Translations under genes and position numbers: made by a program
Source of the DNA: Rhodocyclaceae bacterium
GTDB taxonomy: Bacteria; Pseudomonadota; Gammaproteobacteria; Burkholderiales; Rhodocyclaceae
Reading direction: 5' to 3'
Assembly: GCA_026646875.1 (NCBI GenBank)
Contig: JAPKHL010000027.1
Coordinates: forward strand, 1 to 55,614
DNA: 55,614 nucleotides
Notes under the pieces: generated by a model
The model's database searches: none
What the model was told of the DNA's origin: nothing
What the model saw: only the letters and a program-made list of their open reading frames with translations
Shown: positions 25,337-33,000 of the stretch, piece after piece
How the letters are laid out: every line of letters starts with the position of its first letter
Numbering within the stretch: position 1 is the first letter of the stretch

Positions 25337-25456
25337 TAACGAGGAGACTTAAACAGCCCCACAACGAGGAAGAGACGCTTCAGGGCAGGCGCCGGCCCGG
25401 GGCGGAAGCGGAGGAGCCGTTCATCCCGGGCCCTGCGGTCCACCGCAAAGCACTCC
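25337..25456 (-). ncRNA. Structured leader RNA or small RNA ahead of the PQQ operon
   Basis: Between the putative promoter and the terminator the minus-strand RNA can form a GCGG/CCGC hairpin (25435-25446) and an 8-base stem GGCCCGGG/CCCGGGCC (25394-25401 with 25425-25432). Two identical unpaired UCCUCGUU segments (complements of 25338-25345 and 25363-25370) follow. A 14-codon ATG frame lies inside but lacks a ribosome site. Architecture fits an attenuator/riboswitch or a terminated small RNA with anti-Shine-Dalgarno motifs. No known class recognised. Confidence 0.45.
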
Positions 25457-25463
25457 TACCGTT

Positions 25464-25478
25464 GCCAGCTTCGTGCCA
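25464..25478 (-). promoter_or_regulatory. Sigma-54-like promoter of the PQQ operon
   Basis: Minus strand TGGCACG-AAGC-TGGC matches the -24 box exactly and the -12 box (TTGC) with one mismatch, with correct GG-N10-GC spacing. It would start transcription about 180 bases before the first gene. Confidence 0.5.
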
Positions 25479-25503
25479 CCTTGACGCCGGGGCCGGAAAA
25501 AAA

Positions 25504-25519
25504 CGTGACAAATGTTACG
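25504..25519. promoter_or_regulatory. Imperfect palindrome CGTGACA-AA-TGTTACG
   Basis: Arms CGTGACA/TGTTACG pair in six of seven positions around AA, just upstream of the putative PQQ-operon promoter. Looks like a dimeric-regulator site; protein unknown. Confidence 0.4.
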
Positions 25520-25614
25520 GAACAATGACTTGAATCAAATTCCCGGTTTCCGGACCGGAGTGCGGAACGGCACCGACTGTCGATTCTTGCAACAGTGTTC
25601 CAACCTGCAACGCT

Positions 25615-26631
25615 CTATGCGGAACACCTGACCCCGGCGGCCGGAGACCCGCGGTCGCCGATCCGCGCGGCCACCAGTGCGAGCGCGCGCACGAAGGCTG
25701 CGGCGATGCCCTGCTCGAAGCCGCCGTGACCGGCGTCGAGCACCGGCAGCCATTGCGCCTCCGGCATGGCCGCATGCAGCCGGGAGGCCACCGCGGGCGG
25801 GCAGACCGGATCGGCCAGTCCCTGCACGATCGCGGTGGGAATGGCGGTGAGCAGTGCGCAGCCGGCGAGCAGCCCGACGTCGTCGATGAAGCAGTCGTGC
25901 GCGAGGTAGTGCCCCTGGATGCGTGCCTTGGCCACCTGCTGCGGACGCAGGCGCGACGGCGGAAAGGCCTCGCCCATGAGCAGTGCCTCGTAGCCGAGCC
26001 ACAGTCGCGCCGCCCGCAGGAAAAGCTCGCTCTCGCGCGGCACGCCGGCCGTGACCGGCGCCCCCAGGCGGGCCAGGCTGGCCGGCAGCAGGTCCTCGCG
26101 CGCGACGCCGGGCAGGCCCGGGGTGGCCTCGAGAAAGTGCCGCCAGGCCGCCGGATCGTTGCGCTGCAGGCTGTGCCGGTAGGCCTCGATCTCGCCGCGC
26201 GAGCCGAGAAAGACGCCGCGCAGGACGAGACCGAGCACGCGCCCGGGATGCGCCTGCGCATAGGCCAGCGCGAGCAGGCTGCCCCAGGAGCCGCCGCAGA
26301 CCAGCCAGCGCTCGATGCCGAGGGCGGCGCGGATGCGTTCGAGATCGGCGATGAGGTGGTCGGTGCTGTTGGCGGTCAGCGCGGCGTCGGGACGGGCCAG
26401 GGGGACGCTGCGGCCACAACCGCGCTGGTCGTGCAGGACGACGTGGAAGCGTTGCGGGTCGAAGAAGCGGCGATGCGCCACGGCGCAGCCGCTGCCCGGA
26501 CCGCCGTGCAGGAAGGCGACCGGCAGGCCACCGCGTCGGCCGCACTCCTCGACGTACAGACGCTGCCCGTCGCCGACGTCGAGCTGGTGACTGGCGAGCA
26601 GGGGCGGCGGCGGGAAGAGGACGTCGGGCAT
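25615..26631 (-). CDS. pip: Prolyl iminopeptidase (alpha/beta hydrolase, S33)
   Basis: 338 residues from the ATG at 26631. Classical S33 signatures: oxyanion HGGPGSG (about 44), DQRGCGRS (about 70), nucleophile GGSWGSLLALAYAQ (about 113), the Asp in GLADPVCPP and the His of DAGHGGFE. It removes N-terminal proline from peptides in the cytoplasm. It lies between the quinoprotein accessory genes and the PQQ operon on the same strand. A part in trimming PqqA is conceivable, since no pqqF/pqqG-type protease is present, but that is only positional. Confidence 0.9.
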   Translation of the reverse strand: MPDVLFPPPPLLASHQLDVGDGQRLYVEECGRRGGLPVAFLHGGPGSGCAVAHRRFFDPQRFHVVLHDQRGCGRSVPLARPDAALTANSTDHLIADLERIRAALGIERWLVCGGSWGSLLALAYAQAHPGRVLGLVLRGVFLGSRGEIEAYRHSLQRNDPAAWRHFLEATPGLPGVAREDLLPASLARLGAPVTAGVPRESELFLRAARLWLGYEALLMGEAFPPSRLRPQQVAKARIQGHYLAHDCFIDDVGLLAGCALLTAIPTAIVQGLADPVCPPAVASRLHAAMPEAQWLPVLDAGHGGFEQGIAAAFVRALALVAARIGDRGSPAAGVRCSA

Positions 26632-26702
26632 GCCGGCGGCGGTGCGGCGAAGGCGCGGGGAGGACGCGACGCCGTTCGCCGCGCCGCCCCCGCCGCCCGC
26701 GC

Positions 26703-28735
26703 TCAGAAGGTGTAGGCGGCGCTCACGCCGGCCAGCCAGCTGCGGCCGGGCGCCGGCTCGTAGTAGCGCTGGTTGCCGTCGCCGACCACCACCGAGCCGA
26801 TGTAGGCGCGGTCGAAGAGGTTGTCGACGCGCACGAACTGCTTGAAGCGCCAGGCGGCGTGACGCTGTTCGAAGCCGACGCGCACGTTGGCGATGGTATA
26901 GGCCGGCGCGGCGGGCTGGACGTTGCGGTCCTCGACGAAGATCCGGCTGCGATGCACGACCTCGAGCGCCGAGGTGAAGCCGCTGGCCGGATGCTTCCAG
27001 ACGAGATCGGCGAACAGCGCGTTCTCCGGCACACCGGGCAGGCGGTTGCCGGCATTGACCACGCCGGCGCTGGTCGCGAAGGCCGCGTCGTATTCGGCGC
27101 GCAGGTGGGTGAAGGCCAGGTGGCTGGCGAGATTGCGCGTCCACTGGGTGTCGACGGCGAGCTCGAGGCCCACGCGTCGCGTACCGCTGGCGTTGCGGTA
27201 GCTGGTGCGGCCGTCGGCAGCGGCGTTGACCACCAGTTCGTCCTCGGTGCTGATGTGGAAGAGCGCGGCGTTGATCTGCGTCCCGCTGCCGACCAGCGCC
27301 TTGGTGCCGATCTCGTAGTGCCGGCTCTTCGCAGCCTGCAGGCCGAAGTTGAAGCCGCCGCCGGTGCCGGAGTAGTACAGCTCGTTCAGCGTCGGGGCCT
27401 CGAAGCCGCGCGCGGCGCTGGCATAGACGTTGAGCGCCGGACTGATCTTGTACACCACGCCGAAGACCGGACTGGTCTGCTGGTAGCGGATCGAGCCACT
27501 GTCGTTGCCGTTGGCGAGATAGCTGTCGGCGACCTCGAAGCGGACGCTGCTGCGGCGCACGCCGGCGGTCAGGGCCCAGTTGCCGCGCGCCCACTCAGCC
27601 TGCAGATAGGGGTCGAGGATTTCCGCGGTGTCGGTTTCCTGGCGGCGCAGGGCGCCCTTCACCCCGAGTTCCGTGCCGATGAAATTCTCCCAGCCACGCC
27701 GCTGATCCTCGCTGTATTCATAGTCGATGCCCGCGGTCAGCGTCAGCTGGCCGCCGGCGACGTCGCGCACGCCGCTCCAGCGCAGGGAATCGACTGGAAC
27801 TGGATGACCTGGCGGCTGCCGGCATGGCCGGTGAGGGTCAGGGTGTCCTGGCCGAAACGCCGTTCGAGGGCGAAACCGCCCTGCACGTGATCGATGTTCT
27901 TGCGGGTGTTGTAGGTCAGCGCCGAGGCCACCACGCCGCGCGGGTTGGACTGCGCGCTCGCCCAATCGAGGCCGAGCGGGTCGAGCGTGTTGTGCTGGCG
28001 CAGGTTGCTGCCGGTGAGGGTCAGACGGGTGTCGGCGTCGAGCGTGATGCCGAGTTTGGCGAACCCCTGGTCGCGGGTGCTCTCGCTGTGGTCGCGGTAG
28101 CCGTCGGTCTCGAAGTGCGAGGCGTCGAGCACGTAGCTGACGCGACCGCTGCTGCCATGCGCGCTGGCACCGGTCTTCAGGGTGCCGTCGCTGCCGCCGA
28201 GCACGCTGGCCTCGACGGTCGGCGCCCCCTTCCCTTCTCGGCTGAACAGCTGGATGACGCCGCCGGCGTGGTTGCCGTAGATCGCCGAGTAGGGGCCGCG
28301 CAGGACTTCGATGCGTTCGGCCTGATCGAGATTGAAGGTGGCCAGCTGCCCCTGGCCGTCGGGCATCGAGGCGGGAATGCCGTCGCTGACCAGGCGCACG
28401 CCGCGCACGCCGAAGGCCGCCCGCGCGCCGAAGCCGCGCGAGGAGACCTGCAGATCCTGCGCGTAGTTCTGGCGGTTCTGCACCACCAGACCGGGCACGG
28501 CGACCAGTGCCTCGGAGGCATTCACCCGCGCCTGTCCCTCGGTGATGCGCTCGCGGTCGACCACATCGACCGCGGCCGGCAGGTCGAAGCGGGTGTGCTC
28601 GACACGGCTGCCGCTGACCACGACCTCCTTGAGCGTCAGCGAGGCCTCGTCGGCCGCATTGACGGCGACGGGCAGCAGCGCGGCGAGCAGGGCCGAGCAG
28701 CCGGAAAGGGCGAGGGGCTTGCGATGGGCGGACAT
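26703..28735 (-). pseudogene. TonB-dependent receptor interrupted by a frameshift/internal deletion
   Basis: The N-terminal part from the ATG at 28735 has a signal peptide, TonB-box-like LTLKEVVVSGSR, a complete plug domain (DLQVSSRGFGARAAFGVRGVRLVSDGIPASMPDGQGQ) and the first barrel strands, then runs into a stop at 27743. The remaining barrel continues in another frame from about 27795 to the stop at 26703, ending in the outer-membrane signature ...LAGVSAAYTF. At the junction QVIQFQSIP switches directly to DSLRWSG. About 20 residues normally found between these strands are missing, so a small deletion, not merely a sequencing slip, is likely. Substrate unknown; siderophore-type plug. Confidence 0.8.
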
Positions 28736-28836
28736 GGGACGACTCCAGGAAAAGTGACAGCGTTCGACAGGGTGCAATGATGGCGCCGCAGCCGGGGGGA
28801 CGAAACCGGACAAGCCTGAGCCGGACCTCATGATTT

Positions 28837-30948
28837 TCATGAGCGGGCCGCTTTCTTGCGCTGCAGGATCAGCGGCGCGCAGCGCGTCTCGTCGTGGTAG
28901 ATGCCCACGCAGTCGAGGCACTGGAAACAGTCGTCGTACCGGATGCGTCCGTCGCGCGCGATGGCGTCGTAGGCGCAGCGGTGGCGGCAGGTCTGGCAGG
29001 GCTGCCCGCACGCCTTGCGGCGGACCAGCCAGTCCGGCACGCGCAGCTTGCCGCCGAGCGTCAGGGCGGCGCCGAGCGGGCAGATGAAGCGGCAGAAGAA
29101 CTTGTAGTAGATCGCGCCGAGCAGGAGCAACGCGAGAGCGTAGGCGACGAAGGGGGCGCTGCGCGCGAAGCCGACGGTGATTGCGGTCTTGAAGGGCTCG
29201 AGCTCGGCCAGCCAGGCGCCCGCCGCCGGAGCGAACACCGCGCAGAGCAGCAGCGCGGCGAGCAGGACGTAGCGGCCGCGTGCCAGGGCGCCGGCCAGTC
29301 GCGACGGCAGGCGGCGCGGCCGCAGGAGGCGCAGGCCGGTGCGCCGACCGAGCCACTGCCCGAGTTGCGCAGCGAATTCCTGCAGGGCGCCGAAGGGACA
29401 GAGCCAGCCGCAGAAGGTGCCCCGCCCCCAGACCACCAGGGTCAGCGCGGTGAAGGCGATCAGCAGCAGTGAGACCGGATCGTAGAGGAAGCTGCCGAGT
29501 CCCTGCCCGGCCGCCAGGCTCTTCACGGCACCGGTCAGTTGCACGATCGACAGCTGTCCCTGTGCGTACCAGCCGATGAAGACCAGGGTGAAGGCCAGGA
29601 AGCCCTGCCGGAAGCGGCGCAGGCGCCGCGGCCAGCGGGAGATGGCGCGGGGGCGGGCGAGCACGACGGAGAGCGCGACCAGGGCGAGCGCGATCACCGC
29701 CAGCTCGACGGCGCGCCCGCGCCAGGCCTGCAACCATTCGGGCAGGGGCCGGGGCGGATAATCGAGCAGCGCGGCCGGCGGCGCGTAATCGAACCCGGCC
29801 GTGCGCACGGTGACTTCGGGCAGGATCACCCCGCGGCTGCGCACGAGATTGACGCCGAAGCGTACCGGCTGGCCGGGATCGAGCCCGGACAGCGGCGGCA
29901 GCTGCAGCGCCAGCATGCTGTCGAAGGCCGGCGCACCGGCGGGGGGCACGAGCAGCAGATCGAGATCGCGCGCCTCGTGCGGCACGCCATCCTGATGCAG
30001 CGAAAGGCGCGCCGGCACGGTTCCGCGCACGAAGGTTTCGCCGGTCAGCGGCCACTGGCCGACGCTGGCCACCCAGTAGGCATGCTGTCCCGGCTCCAGG
30101 CGCGCCAGCAGGGCGGCGTGGGCGGCATCGCCGAGCAGTGCGCGGCCGATGCTCGGGGGATTGAGGTAGGCCACGTGGTACTCGCCGAACACGGCGTCCG
30201 GCGCCTGCAGCGCCTGCGGATCGAGGCCGGCGCCGGCGCTGCCCGCGAACAGCGCCTCGACATCGCGCTGGCGCAGCGTCAGCCGCTGCACGTAGCCGCG
30301 CTGCAGCAGGGCGGCGTAGTCGAGCGACTCATAGGTATCCGCGCGCGCACGGGCGGGCGGCCCGGCCTGCGCCGGTGCGGCGAAGGCCAGCCGCTCGCGC
30401 GCCACCGCCAGCGCCGAAACCAGGACGCTCTGGTTGACGATGCGGATCGAGGCCGTGGCCTTGCTCACGCCGTCGAGCACCACGCGCCCGCCGCCCTCCT
30501 GCCCGTCCGCACCGCGCTGGCCGTAGCCGCTGGCGATGACGAACTGCCGCGAGAGCGGCTTGCCGGCGTACTGACGGACGAATTCGCGCAGCGGCGCCTC
30601 GCCGAGCCCGCCGAGAAATACCGGCTCGTGCTGGCTGAGCACCTCGACCTCGAGCAGGACGCCCTGTGCGTCGATGGCCACCAGCAGGTTGAAGGGCGTG
30701 CCCTCGAAGCCCGGAATCGGGGCCAGATCGATCGATTCGAAGACGTAGGCGAGCGGCCCCGCGTCGGGCGACAGCTCGCTGCTCAAGGGCCAGGCGGGCA
30801 CCTCGCGGAGCTTCTCACCGACCCGCCAGGGCGGACCGAAGCGCGCCGCCACGTCCTCTCGCGCGAGGACGCCGGCAACGGCCGGCAGGCTCGCCAGAAG
30901 CAGTCCCCAGGCCAGGCAGAGCACGCCCAGCAAGGCCGCCCGGCGCAC
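28837..30948 (-). CDS. NosR/NirI-family membrane flavo-iron-sulfur protein
   Basis: 703 residues from a GTG at 30948, 4 bases after the response-regulator stop. Signal/TM at the N-terminus, then a periplasmic FMN-binding domain (GVSKATASIRIVN as the flavin attachment region). Five or six membrane helices follow, with the CGWLCPFGALQE and CRFICPLGA motifs of the NapH/NosR core, and a C-terminal ferredoxin-like Cys set (CGQPCQTCRHRC, CFQCLDCVGIYHDETRC). NosR-like proteins move electrons between the membrane quinone pool and periplasmic partners. No nos genes are present; its operon is quinoprotein-related, so it probably serves that system. Confidence 0.88.
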   Translation of the reverse strand: MRRAALLGVLCLAWGLLLASLPAVAGVLAREDVAARFGPPWRVGEKLREVPAWPLSSELSPDAGPLAYVFESIDLAPIPGFEGTPFNLLVAIDAQGVLLEVEVLSQHEPVFLGGLGEAPLREFVRQYAGKPLSRQFVIASGYGQRGADGQEGGGRVVLDGVSKATASIRIVNQSVLVSALAVARERLAFAAPAQAGPPARARADTYESLDYAALLQRGYVQRLTLRQRDVEALFAGSAGAGLDPQALQAPDAVFGEYHVAYLNPPSIGRALLGDAAHAALLARLEPGQHAYWVASVGQWPLTGETFVRGTVPARLSLHQDGVPHEARDLDLLLVPPAGAPAFDSMLALQLPPLSGLDPGQPVRFGVNLVRSRGVILPEVTVRTAGFDYAPPAALLDYPPRPLPEWLQAWRGRAVELAVIALALVALSVVLARPRAISRWPRRLRRFRQGFLAFTLVFIGWYAQGQLSIVQLTGAVKSLAAGQGLGSFLYDPVSLLLIAFTALTLVVWGRGTFCGWLCPFGALQEFAAQLGQWLGRRTGLRLLRPRRLPSRLAGALARGRYVLLAALLLCAVFAPAAGAWLAELEPFKTAITVGFARSAPFVAYALALLLLGAIYYKFFCRFICPLGAALTLGGKLRVPDWLVRRKACGQPCQTCRHRCAYDAIARDGRIRYDDCFQCLDCVGIYHDETRCAPLILQRKKAARS

Positions 30949-30952
30949 CCGC

Positions 30953-31600
30953 TCAGGCCTCGATCAGGCCGGCGCGCACGGCGATCAGCGCGAGCTCGGC
31001 GGCGTTCTGGGCATTGAGCTTCTGCTTGATGTGGTAGAGGTGGGTGCCGACGGTGCTGGCGCTGAGGTGGAATTCGCGCGCCACGTCGTTCACCGAGCGG
31101 CCGTGCGCGAGCTGCAGGAAAATGGTGAACTCGCGGTCGCTGAGCGCCTCGGCCGGGTGCGTCGGGGCGCCGAAACGGCCGAGCGCGACCTGCGCGGCGA
31201 GGTCCGGATCGATGTAGCGCTGGCCGGCGGCCACCGTGCCGGCCGCACGCACGAACTCGTCGGGCAGACAGCTCTTGCACAGGTAGCCGAGCGCGCCAAG
31301 CTTGAGGGCACGCACCGGCACGTGCGCGTCGTGATGCGCCGAGAGCATCAGCACGCGCGCTTCCGGCGCGCGCGCCAGCAGGCGCTCAAGAGCGGCGAGG
31401 CCGCCGATGCCGGGCATCGAGACGTCCATCACCAGCAGCACCGGCTGCAGCTCGGCGTGCAGGCGCAGCGCATCCTCGCCGCACGCCGCCTCGCCGATCA
31501 CGCAGGCGCCGGCGCCCTCGAGCAGCAGGCGGAAGCCGTGGCGGACGATGGCGTGGTCGTCCGCCAGCAGGACGCGGACATCGTTCAGGGTCTTGTTCAT
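30953..31600 (-). CDS. NarL/LuxR-family response regulator
   Basis: 215 residues from the ATG at 31600, overlapping the kinase stop as ATGA. Receiver domain with the acidic pair LLADDHAIVRHG, phospho-Asp in LLVMDVSMPG and the Lys of LCKSC. The C-terminal LuxR helix-turn-helix is LSDREFTIFLQLAHGRSVNDVAREFHLSASTVGTHLYHI. Partner of the adjacent kinase. Target genes are likely within this operon or the dehydrogenases. Confidence 0.94.
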   Translation of the reverse strand: MNKTLNDVRVLLADDHAIVRHGFRLLLEGAGACVIGEAACGEDALRLHAELQPVLLVMDVSMPGIGGLAALERLLARAPEARVLMLSAHHDAHVPVRALKLGALGYLCKSCLPDEFVRAAGTVAAGQRYIDPDLAAQVALGRFGAPTHPAEALSDREFTIFLQLAHGRSVNDVAREFHLSASTVGTHLYHIKQKLNAQNAAELALIAVRAGLIEA

Positions 31601-33000
31601 GGGGCAAGCTCCAGGGAAGGGTCGACAGGCAGGCAGGCGCGCACGCAAAGCCCCCCGCGCGGCCCGTCGATGCATTCGAGATGGCCGCCCAGCGCCTCGG
31701 CGCGCTCGCGCATGCCGCGCAGGCCGAGGCCGCTGCCGCGCGTCGCCGCGCTGGCGCCGTGCGTGCCGCAGCCGTCGTCCTCGATCTCGACGCAGAGCAT
31801 GTTCTGCGCCGGCGCCTGCACGCGCACGCTGACCGTGCGGGCGCGGGCATGACGGACCACGTTGGTCAGACTCTCCTGCACGATGCGCAGCGCGGCCTGT
31901 GCCGGCGCGGCGGGAACGCCGGCCAGCGCGGCCAGATCGCGGCGCAGGGCGATTTCCGGGTGGCGCTCCTGCCACAGCGTCAGCCAGCCGTCGAGCACCT
32001 CGGCCGGTGGCACCCCGGGATCGTTGCGCAGGCGATAGAGAATGGCGCGCACGTCCTGCTGCATCTGCGAGGTGACCGCGACGATACTCTGTGCATGGCC
32101 ATGCAGATCGGGCTGCGCCTCGGTGCGCTGGACGATCGCACCGGCCAGTGCGCGCACCGCGGTGATGCCCTGCGACAGTTCGTCGTGCAGCTCGCGGGCG
32201 ATGGCCTGACGCTCGCTTTCCAGGTGCGCCTGCACGGTGCGCGTCAGATCCTGCTCGCGGCCGAGGCGGATATTTTCCTCGACCGCCGCGTCGAGGCGGT
32301 CGGCCATGCCGTTGAAGGCGCCGGCCAGCTGTCCCAGTTCGGAATCCTGGAAAACCGGCAGGCGCGTGTCGAAGCGGCCGTTGCCGAGCTGGCCGAGCGC
32401 CTGCATCACCGCGCCAAGCGGTTGCAGGGCATGACGCAGGGCCAGCCAGCAGGCGGCGAAGAGGCCGGCCAGGGCGGCCAGCGCCCAGCCGGCGAAGACG
32501 CGCAGGTCGTCCCAGGCGTCGAGCACGGCACGCGAGCTGTCCGGTGTCAGCACCAGCGTCAGCGGGCCGGCGCGCAGAGTGCGCGGCTGCAGGCTGGGGG
32601 CCAGGGCCTGCGCGAAATAGCCGGAGAACCAGGCGGGTGCGCTGCGCCCGGCCTTGTAGCTGCTGCCCGGCGAACGGTAGACGAGCCGTCCGTCGGCGTC
32701 GAACACCGTCAGTTCGTTGGCGCGGATGCGGCCGACCGCGGCTACGTGTGCCAGCAGGCGCCCCGAGATCCAGGCCGGGTCGCCGGTCTCGGCGCCGTGC
32801 GCGGCGACGCCGAGCCATTGCAGGGCGACGCGGGTGGCCGCCTCGACTTCCTCGCCGATCGCCGCGCGCGTTTCGCGCATCCAGCCGATCCCGCCGGCCA
32901 GCAGCAGGGTCGCCGCCAGCAGGGTAAGGATCAGGCTGAAGCGCAGGCGCAGGGTGCCGCACAGGCGGACCCGGCGCCAGCGGCGGGCGAGTGCCTTCAT
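31597..33000 (-). CDS. Sensor histidine kinase (NarX/UhpB-type, HisKA_3)
   Basis: 467 residues. TM1 at about 20-40, a periplasmic sensor of about 120 residues, TM2 at about 165-185, a HAMP-like linker with FQDSELGQLAGAFNGMADRLD, the phospho-His in ERQAIARELHDELSQG, and an ATPase domain with ESLTNVVRHA and GSGLGLRGMRERAEALGG. The start ATG overlaps the stop of the TonB-receptor gene and its own stop overlaps the response regulator. A TonB receptor-kinase-regulator run suggests sensing of what the receptor imports. Confidence 0.94.
   Translation of the reverse strand: MKALARRWRRVRLCGTLRLRFSLILTLLAATLLLAGGIGWMRETRAAIGEEVEAATRVALQWLGVAAHGAETGDPAWISGRLLAHVAAVGRIRANELTVFDADGRLVYRSPGSSYKAGRSAPAWFSGYFAQALAPSLQPRTLRAGPLTLVLTPDSSRAVLDAWDDLRVFAGWALAALAGLFAACWLALRHALQPLGAVMQALGQLGNGRFDTRLPVFQDSELGQLAGAFNGMADRLDAAVEENIRLGREQDLTRTVQAHLESERQAIARELHDELSQGITAVRALAGAIVQRTEAQPDLHGHAQSIVAVTSQMQQDVRAILYRLRNDPGVPPAEVLDGWLTLWQERHPEIALRRDLAALAGVPAAPAQAALRIVQESLTNVVRHARARTVSVRVQAPAQNMLCVEIEDDGCGTHGASAATRGSGLGLRGMRERAEALGGHLECIDGPRGGLCVRACLPVDPSLELAP

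Noticed and set aside
25393-25437. 14-codon ATG frame in the PQQ leader as a leader peptide
   Set aside because: No ribosome-binding site, and it lies across the two arms of the G/C-rich stem; no run of regulatory codons.
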